Source of the DNA: an uncultured Pseudomonadota bacterium
GTDB taxonomy: Bacteria; Pseudomonadota; Gammaproteobacteria; Ga0077536
DNA length: 60,948 nt
NCBI GenBank assembly: GCA_903825645.1
Contig: CAIKBL010000049.1
Location: forward strand, 1 to 60,948
Reading direction: 5' to 3'
The position numbers and the translations under genes are program-made. Below the pieces are notes generated by a model, which was not told the DNA's origin, searched no databases, and saw nothing but the letters and a program-made list of their open reading frames with translations. Every line of letters begins with the position of its first letter. The first letter of the stretch is position 1. Below, piece by piece: positions 54,278 through 60,948 of this stretch.

Positions 54278-54313
54278 GCATAGAAAAACTTCGGGTAACT
54301 GATCGGCGGTCGG

Positions 54314-54646
54314 TCATGACCACTGACCGGCCGCTGCCAGCACGGCCGACAAGGCGACGTCTGCGGTCTCGACCCTGACGCCGTTCGGCAAAAATACGCG
54401 GCAGCGAGGAGAATCGGAAATCGGTGGGGTCATGATCGGTTTGTGGGTCTTGAACTGCACAAAACTAAACGCCGAGAAAGACTTAATCTGTCGTACGCTC
54501 AGGCGATGCCGGCTCTCATACAAACTACCGATCCGCAATCCTTCCCGCCGCGCAGTGGCGGCTGCCGACAAGCCGCTGGCTTCGCCTGCGCGTAAATGAC
54601 CCCACCAAGACTGCTGCCGCGGGGTTAACGATGCCTCGTCCATCAT
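54314..54646 (-). CDS. IS66 accessory protein TnpA
   Basis: IS66 Orf1-like helix-turn-helix protein, 110 residues. The N-terminal half WWGHLRAGEASGLSAAATAR and EGLRIGSLYESRHRL is the family's DNA-binding part, and the C-terminal half has CRVFLPNGVRVETADVALSAVL, matching the RLPNGVxxE segment. The frame is intact from the ATG at 54646, and the intact terminal end of the element lies 83 bases upstream. It overlaps nothing; tnpB begins 36 bases downstream. Confidence 0.78.
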   Translation of the reverse strand: MMDEASLTPRQQSWWGHLRAGEASGLSAAATARREGLRIGSLYESRHRLSVRQIKSFSAFSFVQFKTHKPIMTPPISDSPRCRVFLPNGVRVETADVALSAVLAAAGQWS

Positions 54647-54729
54647 CCCTTATCGCTCCTCACCTTAGACGCCGGCAACCTCGCAGATTTATCGCCGCAT
54701 CGTCATGACGGGGTTGGTGGATCGCTTAC

Positions 54730-55341
54730 GTTACCCAGATCGTTTCAGACACTAGGGTTAGAGCTAGCCGCATAGATAGGGTCTTTAAAACCGCTAAAAA
54801 AAAAAAAAAACAAAAAGAAAGGAAAATTAAAGACGCTTCGTCCGAAGTCACCTTCTCGGCGGTCTTGCAAAGAAATCGACACGCGGTCAGATCGAATGAA
54901 GGAGCGTGAGGCTAGCCCATTGCCGCAAGGGAAAAACGGGCTCTTTCCAAAGCGGACGCTGATGGAGACGGGGCGGGTTATTGAATTTTTGCTACGGGAA
55001 CGCAAGATAACGCCGATGAAGAGGATCAGCTCATTGTCCTGCTTTGCAGGCGGTAAGCGTGAGACGCCGGCCGAGTTTCAACAGCGTATAACGCCTTGTC
55101 GCCGCCGACGGCATGAAAATCTTGTCATAACCCACCTTCGAAGCTAGGTTTTGCGTGGTTCACGCTGGCGTCATACGTCTAGTCGACGCTGATGGTGGAC
55201 GCCGTCCGGCGCGGCGCTAATCCAGAGTGGTCACTCACGGGGTGATTTTCTACAATTCGGTTATAAAGTCAGTGAGCAGCGGCGCCCACGCGTCATCTCA
55301 GGTACTACCCCGCTGCCTACATCTCAAGCTCGCGCTCATCA
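54730..55341. other. Gene-poor stretch between IS66 end and methyltransferase gene
   Basis: I find no supported gene here. An 83-codon frame at 54896-55147 has no family resemblance and an arginine-rich composition. The left part contains a long A tract (see 54781-54834); the right part includes a short CTTCG/CGAAG stem near 54835-54846. The end of a methyltransferase gene bounds it on the right. Confidence 0.5.
54781..54834. repeat. 15-base A tract inside an 8-bp inverted repeat
   Basis: Fifteen consecutive A at 54796-54810, continuing as a purine-rich run to about 54826, are flanked by GTCTTTAA (54781-54788) and TTAAAGAC (54827-54834), exact reverse complements. Such a homopolymer is unusual in this G+C-rich neighbourhood and prone to slippage. 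Confidence 0.75.
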
Positions 55342-56175
55342 TCAAGACAGCCACTGCCGTGCAGTGTTCCATTCGGTCACGGGCAGGGAATTCAGATTTT
55401 CATAAAAATATGAAAATTCCTGCCCTCGGAGCTCCTTGGTAAAATCCGCCATCACGACATCTTTTTTTATTACTTTGAAGATGCCTACTCCACGGTCAAT
55501 TTTCAAAATCTTAAAATCGATTCCTTCGGTTTTTGATAACTCGAATGCCACTTTCCATACGTCGCCCGTCCAGGCCCCATGCGAAATGCAGGGAACATGA
55601 TGCTCGACCCAATTCCTCGGAAGCATATCGTGCAACGCAATCCAGCTGTTCACATGTGAAAATTTTAATGCGTTTATGACGTCTCTTCTCACTTGTTCAT
55701 AGGTATGCAAACCATCAATAAATATCACGTCGAATTCGGTTTCGTTCTGGAAGAAAAATTCATCCGACGTCATTTTCATCGTTCCGCCACTAGCCGGATC
55801 AACCCCGACTTTCTTTGTGCAGGAAACTGAATCGAACAACGCATTGTCAGCGCACCCAATTTCCAAATAGATTGGATCGTCGAATTTTGACAGAAGAAGA
55901 TTTACGGCTGCGACTCGGTTGAAATTGCAACTTTTCCAGTCCCAATTGAACGCCCGCCTATCGGCGTGATGGCGCCACCTTACCTTGAGTATTTTACCTT
56001 GGACAAAAGCACAGAACGGCAAAACAAAATATTTGATTGTTTTTACCAAAAAAGTAGCCTGGGACGATCTGATTTCGGTCGTTCCGCGTGCGAGTTTTAA
56101 CATCTCTTGAGGCCCCAAATAAAAAAAGTCCGCTCCGTATTTTTTGACCGCTCGGCAACGGCATCCTGGTCCCAT
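55342..56175 (-). CDS. Class I SAM-dependent methyltransferase, low-G+C gene
   Basis: Protein of up to 277 residues; an internal ATG at 56103 (MLKLARGTTEIRSSQ) is an alternative start and neither has a good ribosome site. The central region shows a methyltransferase core: IYLEIGCADNALFDSV (motif I), KVGVDPASGGT (motif II), EFDVIFIDGLHTYEQVRRDV (acid of motif IV) and WIALHDMLPRNWVEHHVPC. This pattern is common in enzymes modifying sugars of surface glycans. Base composition is well below the neighbours (about 38% G+C over 55681-55740), which suggests transfer from another genome. It lies downstream of the two GT-C/TPR genes on the same strand. Confidence 0.75.
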   Translation of the reverse strand: MGPGCRCRAVKKYGADFFYLGPQEMLKLARGTTEIRSSQATFLVKTIKYFVLPFCAFVQGKILKVRWRHHADRRAFNWDWKSCNFNRVAAVNLLLSKFDDPIYLEIGCADNALFDSVSCTKKVGVDPASGGTMKMTSDEFFFQNETEFDVIFIDGLHTYEQVRRDVINALKFSHVNSWIALHDMLPRNWVEHHVPCISHGAWTGDVWKVAFELSKTEGIDFKILKIDRGVGIFKVIKKDVVMADFTKELRGQEFSYFYENLNSLPVTEWNTARQWLS

Positions 56176-56381
56176 GTTTCGGGATTAGCGTCTCGCTCTA
56201 GCCGCCCTTACAGGCGTCGAAATCTCCTAATTAAGCTGACCAACCACATGTCAGCCTTAGGTTACGCGTGATCCTCACATATCCGCCGAGGTCGCAAAGA
56301 TAGACTGTTGGGATATAGCGCTTATTTCCGCGGATGATTATCTTCCTAACCGCACACGCTCCGCATTAGAAATAGCTGACA

Positions 56382-58268
56382 TCAGTGCTTTTCTGCTGCC
56401 AACATTTCTCGCAGTGCTTCGATCATAGCGGAATAATCTCTGCCCGAAGTCGCTGCTACCTTACATGCAACTACGAACGCTGCCTGGGCATCTTCGAGAT
56501 CATGCCTCTCGATTTTCCATTCGGTAGTCAAAAAAAGCGGCAGCGGGTCTCGCGGGTCAACCTGATAGGCCTTACGCAAATCTTCGTAAGCCAAGTCCGT
56601 CTGACCTTTTCGAAAATCGACATGAGCTAAATAGACGAGTGCCGTCTGCCGATGCGACTCGATCAGAAATGGGTGTCGAAGCGCATTTTCGATAAAATCC
56701 CTAAGTCGTTCACTCGACAACCGACACTGCCCATCTAGGAAGAGTTTAGTCAACTCAACAAGCCCAGTCGCTGCATAGGCCGACAATATCCGTTCGCCGT
56801 CCAGAACAGCCGGATTCAAATCGGAAGCGGGTAGTTCGCCATATTGTCGGCAAGTCAAAAACCACCGATGGATTTCTGCACCGCTTCCCGGGATAGGCGC
56901 TAATACGCTTCTTGCTTCCGAGAAGAAATGACTCGCTGTCAGTAATTCCGCCATCTGCGAGGCGGCGGTAGGAGAATGTCGGTGCGCGGTATAAAGCGCC
57001 GGATACAAGCTCATTTCGCTCTTCCAATCGTCCACCATCGTCCAAGTCACATAGGAAAAAACGAGGATTGTAATGCCTGCAATTGACGGCCACCAAAACC
57101 CGCCGGGCTCGCTCCTTCGGGTGCTCAGCGCGCTCGTCAAGGCCATCAACAAACCAAAAGATGGTAAATAATTGCGATGTTCAAACATGATTTCTAGCGG
57201 GAGAATGGTTGACTCCATTGAGTGCCCAACCAGAAACCAGCCAATACCCAGGGCAACAACAGGTGCCCTTCGACGCAGAAGTAGCCCGCCCACTAGCAGT
57301 GTCAACAGTAGCGCCATGCCGAGAAGGGTTTCGGGAGGAGAAGTCAACTCGGTTGACAAGGCAAGATCGTCGTGGAAAAAACCAAATTTCGATTTTTGAG
57401 GAACGATAGTCTGCACAAAATATCGAAGTAAGACACGGCTTTCGGTGAGCAAACGTCCGGAGATTGAATACCCATGACCTTCGAGTGGCCGCAGAATGAG
57501 CGCTTCAAAATTAAAAATGGTGTAAATCGCGGCCGCTGCTAGCGGCACGAACGCGAGTCCCCAAAGAAGTCCACGAGCACGCCGTCGATTTAGGGGCGTA
57601 CCGTGACCACGCAGGACAGTCAATTCCAGAGCACAGAGATACCCCGGCAGAAGCAGACCGGTTTCCTTACTAAGTGCCGCTAGCGGAAGAAAAATCAGGT
57701 ACGGCGCCAAAAGCAGAATATCGACGGATGTAGATCCCTCGACTCGCGTCCGCGCATGAAGATGGCAGAGAATGCCGGCGACGGTAAAGAGGGCCGACAA
57801 TTCCGTCATTCGTTGCACGGTATAGAGAACGGTTGACGGATGCGATGGATGAATCAACCAGAGCGTGGCGACAAAAAACGCCTTCCAAGCAACGGCGGGG
57901 GTCGGCGTAACTTCGCTGGAACCGAACACGCGAAGCGCGACGAGGAATAGCAAGTAGCCAACGGAAAGATGGAGGGCGAGATTAACGGCTTTCCAGCCCC
58001 AAATCCCGCTATTGCCCCACCGGACATTTGCCAGAAAAGACAACATCGAAAGAGGTCGGCCTAAGGGGCCTGTCGGACTCATGGCCAACGCAGGCCAATC
58101 CGGAGGAAGCGATCTCATGCGAAGAAAAGGTTGAATCGTTGCGAAGTCGTCCAGGATCAACGGTCCACCGAGACTCCGCACGTACAAGCACCAAGTCGCA
58201 GCAAGACAAGCGAAAAAGAGCCACCTGGGTTGGACCGATAGCGTAACGACGCGGCATACAGGCTTCAT
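56382..58268 (-). CDS. GT-C/TPR membrane protein (second of pair), putative glycan transferase
   Basis: 628 residues: about eleven or twelve hydrophobic segments to residue 430, then a soluble helical C-terminal region ending in a TPR-like unit (ALVYLAHVDFRKGQTDLAYE). The first periplasmic loop has LILDDFATI with the acidic pair D40-D41 expected of GT-C glycosyltransferases. Shared with the upstream gene are RPLSMLSFLANVRWG, VLYTVQRMTELSALF, LSKETGLLLPGYL and LPLEIMFEHRNYLPSFGLL. This architecture resembles TMTC O-mannosyltransferases and bacterial PMT-TPR proteins. It overlaps that paralogue by four bases (ATGA). The link to pilin glycosylation comes from context only. Confidence 0.78.
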   Translation of the reverse strand: MKPVCRVVTLSVQPRWLFFACLAATWCLYVRSLGGPLILDDFATIQPFLRMRSLPPDWPALAMSPTGPLGRPLSMLSFLANVRWGNSGIWGWKAVNLALHLSVGYLLFLVALRVFGSSEVTPTPAVAWKAFFVATLWLIHPSHPSTVLYTVQRMTELSALFTVAGILCHLHARTRVEGSTSVDILLLAPYLIFLPLAALSKETGLLLPGYLCALELTVLRGHGTPLNRRRARGLLWGLAFVPLAAAAIYTIFNFEALILRPLEGHGYSISGRLLTESRVLLRYFVQTIVPQKSKFGFFHDDLALSTELTSPPETLLGMALLLTLLVGGLLLRRRAPVVALGIGWFLVGHSMESTILPLEIMFEHRNYLPSFGLLMALTSALSTRRSEPGGFWWPSIAGITILVFSYVTWTMVDDWKSEMSLYPALYTAHRHSPTAASQMAELLTASHFFSEARSVLAPIPGSGAEIHRWFLTCRQYGELPASDLNPAVLDGERILSAYAATGLVELTKLFLDGQCRLSSERLRDFIENALRHPFLIESHRQTALVYLAHVDFRKGQTDLAYEDLRKAYQVDPRDPLPLFLTTEWKIERHDLEDAQAAFVVACKVAATSGRDYSAMIEALREMLAAEKH

Positions 58269-60181
58269 TCAATTATTTTTCTTAAGCTGTCATACCGGCT
58301 CGTGACCGCCGGGTCGGTAAGCCGCTTCCAGTGCGTCATGACGGGCGCGATCTCTGTTAGGCCACGTTTTACCGTGTTTATATCGCCTTGAGCGGCCTCT
58401 ATTTCCAGTAATCGGAGACGATAGGTCCACTCAACCGGTTGAGCAATTACCGCATCTTCCATCACGCGTTTTGCCGCAGGGAGATCTTTTAGGACGTTTG
58501 CGAAATAAATAGCCAGCCACTCGAGGACTTTCCCTTTTAATCTCGGTCCAATTTTTGGATTGCTAAGCGCGGCACCTACTACACGCAGCACAGGCTCGGG
58601 TTTCATCGGGCACTTATCGTTTATCTGACACGACAAGATAATCTCAATACTTTTGAGCCGACGGTCGGTGGGCGGGCCGGTTAAGAGTTCTTGCTCATAA
58701 GCGTTCATCAAGTCCTCCGGCACGCTACCGTCGGACACAACATAAGTATTGATCAGGGCGGCAAGCGGATCGAGATCGTCATCAGTAGAGTGCATTCCGC
58801 CACGTAACTCTTCACGTGCCAATGTCAGGAATTTTGGGTTGTGCTCTAACAGAAAGATGTCGTAATAATGTCTGGCGATTTCATATCGCGCCCGCGCGGA
58901 TGTCGGATTGTGCTGCATCTCCGTCAAGGCCAAGGTGAACGGATCACTCCATTGCCACGCGCGATAGGTGGTCATGGTGCATAAAATAAGCAGCAGACCG
59001 CCTCGAAGGAGTCGCGCGTATTTCGGATAGCGGCGAAACATCGTATCCAGGACGACACAGGCCAGACAAAGTAGGCCAATCGAAGGGAGGTAGTTCCGAT
59101 GCTCGTAGATCAAATCGAGCGGTAAAACAGTCGATTCGAGCAGGTGCCCTAATAGAAACCAGCCAATGCCGAATTTGATGATCGGACGCTGCCTTGGAAG
59201 GGTTGCGACGATCACGATGAACAACCAGAAAAGTGCGGCCGCGGTCGTCGTCCAGGGCGTCCACAGATTTTTTGAGATGGGCCAGTCCGCGTGGAGCAAG
59301 GCCATTTGCGTCGGATCTGGCAACAAAATTTGCCGCGTATAAAAAACGAGTACACGCAATTCAGTTAAGAAACGCTCAGCCATGCTAAAGGGTCGCGAAT
59401 CAAATCCTATCGACAAATAATTCAGCGCACTGCGCAGACACCATGGCAGCAGTACTAAAGGCGCAACGACAATCAAATACTGCCATCGGAACGTGAAATA
59501 CGCTTGAGATCGGAAAACAGTCCGTTCAATCAAGAGCAGAAAAAGTGGCAATAGGACGGCATTTTCTTTGGTTAGTAACCCCAGCAGTGCGAAGCCCGAG
59601 AGACTTACCCAATCGGCAATCACGCGGGATCTGGGCATCGCAAGCTGTCGCTCCCGCAGCCTGACGTAGGAAAGCAGCGATAACAGCATAAAACTAGCCG
59701 AGAGACTGGTCATCCGCTGCACGATGTATAGCACTGCAGTGAGGTTCAGGGGATGGACAACCCAAAACAACGCGCACCATCCTGCGAGGCCGGAGACGTT
59801 AGGATGCGCGGGCACAAGGCGCGGTAGGAGACGCTTAAGAAGTGCATAGACAAGACAGCCGTTAAGAAGATGGATGGCGAGATTGACCAGCTTAAAAGAA
59901 AGCGGATTGATGCCGAAAAACTGGTAATTTGCCAAAAATGACAGTGAGGCGATGGGTCGTTTTAAGGGACTGGCATCGGAGGAGATTAAGGCGCTAGAAA
60001 GTGCTCGCCAGGAGAATACCTCAGGTCGAAGGGTCTGATTGTCGACGATATTGACGTAATCGTCGAAAACGAAGCCCCCCCGCAAACCGATCAAATAGAC
60101 ACTGGCGCCCACGAGGAGCAACAACAGGTAGATATGAGATGGGTTGGCGTGGAATTTTATGCGCATGTTCCGAAAAATCAT
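58265..60181 (-). CDS. GT-C/TPR membrane protein (first of pair), putative pilin glycan transferase
   Basis: 638 residues, same plan as its downstream neighbour: about twelve hydrophobic segments, then about 210 residues of helical repeats. D40-D41 in FVFDDYVNIV take the catalytic GT-C position; RPIASLSFLANYQFFG, AVLYIVQRMTSLSASF, LTKENAVLLPLFLLLIE and LESTVLPLDLIYEHRNYLP are conserved between the pair. The ATG at 60181 has a poor ribosome site; a second Met (60166) is possible. It follows the pilin gene at 60541-60948 in the same direction. In Pseudomonas aeruginosa a GT-C enzyme (TfpW) encoded beside pilA glycosylates the pilin, so a similar role is plausible. Confidence 0.8.
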   Translation of the reverse strand: MIFRNMRIKFHANPSHIYLLLLLVGASVYLIGLRGGFVFDDYVNIVDNQTLRPEVFSWRALSSALISSDASPLKRPIASLSFLANYQFFGINPLSFKLVNLAIHLLNGCLVYALLKRLLPRLVPAHPNVSGLAGWCALFWVVHPLNLTAVLYIVQRMTSLSASFMLLSLLSYVRLRERQLAMPRSRVIADWVSLSGFALLGLLTKENAVLLPLFLLLIERTVFRSQAYFTFRWQYLIVVAPLVLLPWCLRSALNYLSIGFDSRPFSMAERFLTELRVLVFYTRQILLPDPTQMALLHADWPISKNLWTPWTTTAAALFWLFIVIVATLPRQRPIIKFGIGWFLLGHLLESTVLPLDLIYEHRNYLPSIGLLCLACVVLDTMFRRYPKYARLLRGGLLLILCTMTTYRAWQWSDPFTLALTEMQHNPTSARARYEIARHYYDIFLLEHNPKFLTLAREELRGGMHSTDDDLDPLAALINTYVVSDGSVPEDLMNAYEQELLTGPPTDRRLKSIEIILSCQINDKCPMKPEPVLRVVGAALSNPKIGPRLKGKVLEWLAIYFANVLKDLPAAKRVMEDAVIAQPVEWTYRLRLLEIEAAQGDINTVKRGLTEIAPVMTHWKRLTDPAVTSRYDSLRKIIE

Positions 60182-60540
60182 GTCCGCTTCGGCATCACCG
60201 CATCAATCAAAACCGAGGACACCCCAGCAGGCGAAAGGATGGTATCGCACTTAGCGCGCAAAGCCCGCTGGAAGCGTACCGAGACAACAGGCTATTGGTG
60301 GAAGTCGGGAGTTTAAGCCGGTTTGAGTGGCACCTTGCATGACCTTGGTATCACGTAACCGTCAATCCCGCGAAGGCTGTTAGCTTGTCCTTCTCCCCTC
60401 GCCGGCGGGTCCGTAGCGCGTGGTGCCTCGCAAACACCATGAATGCGTCCGGTTTTGGCCCGCACACCCCAACCGGGGGCAACCTTTCCCCCCGATCCGA
60501 AGTCCGCGCGGGTGCCACAGGGACACCCACGCGAATCAAA
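60182..60540 (-). other. Intergenic region between pilin and GT-C genes
   Basis: These 359 bases hold no supported gene. Its right end carries the two hairpins listed at 60475-60532; the rest, 60182-60474, shows nothing I can name. It must contain either read-through or a separate promoter for the GT-C pair. Confidence 0.5.
60475..60532 (-). terminator. Two consecutive hairpins downstream of the pilin gene
   Basis: Stem 1: GCGCGGGTG (60506-60514) pairs with CACCCACGC (60524-60532) with one G-T pair and a 9-base loop. Stem 2: GGGGG (60475-60479) pairs with CCCCC (60489-60493). On the minus strand they begin nine bases after the pilin stop. Neither has a T run, so they may attenuate or protect the abundant pilin mRNA while allowing some read-through into the GT-C genes. 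Confidence 0.5.
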
Positions 60541-60948
60541 CTACATCCGGCAAGTCGAAGGGCGGTACCGGTTGAGTACCGTCGCTGTCGCCGTATTCGT
60601 GCAACTCCACTTGATGGCACCATTTAAGGTCGTCGGCGTTAACAAAAGCGTTTTGCCCGCGAGCGCACTTCCGGCCGGCTGGCTGTAAGTAATCGTGAGG
60701 ACGCCGTTCGTGGATATTGCGACAGACTTAACCGCATTGCCCACGATCGATGTCGAGGCGGCCATGCCTGCGGAAGCGTTACTCTTCGGGAGCACCCCAT
60801 TTGTTGCGAAGTACTCGGACACCGCTGTCTTGCCCGCAGACGCCAGATTCAGGCCTTCTGTCACGCGCGCGCGGAGCGTGTAGTCCTGATACGCCGGAAT
60901 CGCGACCGCCGCCAGAATGCCGATAATCGCCACCACGATCATCAGCTC
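60541..60948 (-). CDS. Type IV pilin (PilA/PilE-like), 5' end cut by right edge
   Basis: Major-type pilin; the leader and first residues lie beyond the window. What remains reads EL, then MIVVAIIGILAAVAIPAYQDY, i.e. the second half of the FTLIEL helix, followed by a globular domain and the C-terminal disulfide loop WSC...PSTC with the closing RYRPSTC, as in PilA/PilE of beta- and gammaproteobacteria. The visible part is 135 residues. It is a different pilin class from the MSHA-type gene at 231-686. Two GT-C/TPR genes follow on the same strand, separated by 359 bases with hairpins. Confidence 0.9.
   Translation of the reverse strand, partial: ELMIVVAIIGILAAVAIPAYQDYTLRARVTEGLNLASAGKTAVSEYFATNGVLPKSNASAGMAASTSIVGNAVKSVAISTNGVLTITYSQPAGSALAGKTLLLTPTTLNGAIKWSCTNTATATVLNRYRPSTCRM

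Larger units (their letters stand above)
53304..54729 (-). mobile_element. Degenerate IS66-family element, one end intact
   Basis: Three genes in IS66 order on the minus strand (tnpA-tnpB-tnpC) with the outer end at 54729: reading inward the sequence starts GTAAGCGATCC, matching the GTAAGCG-type terminal repeat of this family. The other end is missing because tnpC is cut short near 53304, so no target duplication can be tested. tnpC carries frameshifts and an in-frame stop. The element cannot transpose by itself. Confidence 0.8.

Noticed and set aside
55053-55059. GTAAGCG as a second IS66 terminal repeat
   Set aside because: Only seven bases match, the orientation points away from the element, and the inward sequence differs from that at 54729.
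54896-55147. An 83-codon plus-strand frame after the IS66 end
   Set aside because: No family resemblance, an arginine-rich tail and location in a debris region; not enough support for a gene.

Overview
The window reads as chromosomal DNA of a gammaproteobacterium with moderately high G+C. The evidence is conserved gene order and gene content: ubiB-ubiJ-ubiE, then a DUF971 gene, hslU-hslV, xerC-DUF484-dapF, secB-gpsA, ilvB-ilvN-ilvC-pssA, and also hda, trmJ, suhB, rimI and nagZ. I cannot place it to genus. No tRNA, rRNA or CRISPR array was seen.

Layout. Positions 1-2100 hold the remains of an MSHA-type IV pilus locus: one intact prepilin gene, a 3' scrap of a second prepilin, the first 18 codons of a MshI2/PilN-like gene, and an intact mshI. 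Positions 2200-43450 are mostly housekeeping. They cover glycerophospholipid synthesis and SecB export, gpmI and a carboxy-terminal protease, ubiquinone biosynthesis, HslUV protease, XerC, DapF, NagZ, an oligopeptide-type ABC permease pair, RlmD, CysM, RimI and a [4Fe-4S] uracil-DNA glycosylase. They also include the branched-chain amino acid operon, ProS, Hda, PurM, TrmJ and SuhB. Many neighbours overlap by ATGA, so translational coupling is common.

Positions 43450-52090 form a cell-envelope block: two tandem GT-C-like membrane proteins, a DUF2252 protein, a SulP transporter, a flippase-like membrane protein, and a GT2 sugar transferase with two C-terminal membrane segments. Positions 52100-55340 are a decay zone: a remnant resembling the C-terminus of an IS3-type transposase, a frameshifted and truncated TolB-domain gene, a degenerate IS66-family element with one recognisable end, and a 15-base A tract inside an inverted repeat. 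Positions 55342-60948 hold a low-G+C methyltransferase gene and two large paralogous GT-C/TPR membrane proteins, directly downstream of a type IV pilin gene cut by the right edge.

The best candidate for a new system is the right end: a pilin followed by two coupled GT-C/TPR proteins and a methyltransferase. It may be a pilin glycosylation locus, possibly supplied with lipid-linked sugar by the GT2 and flippase genes 4-8 kb away. The strongest evolutionary signal is at the left end, where a join inside the msh locus appears to have removed everything between mshI2 and a pilin gene. A third point of interest is a PolB-like exonuclease between cysM and rlmD that seems to have lost two catalytic acidic residues.
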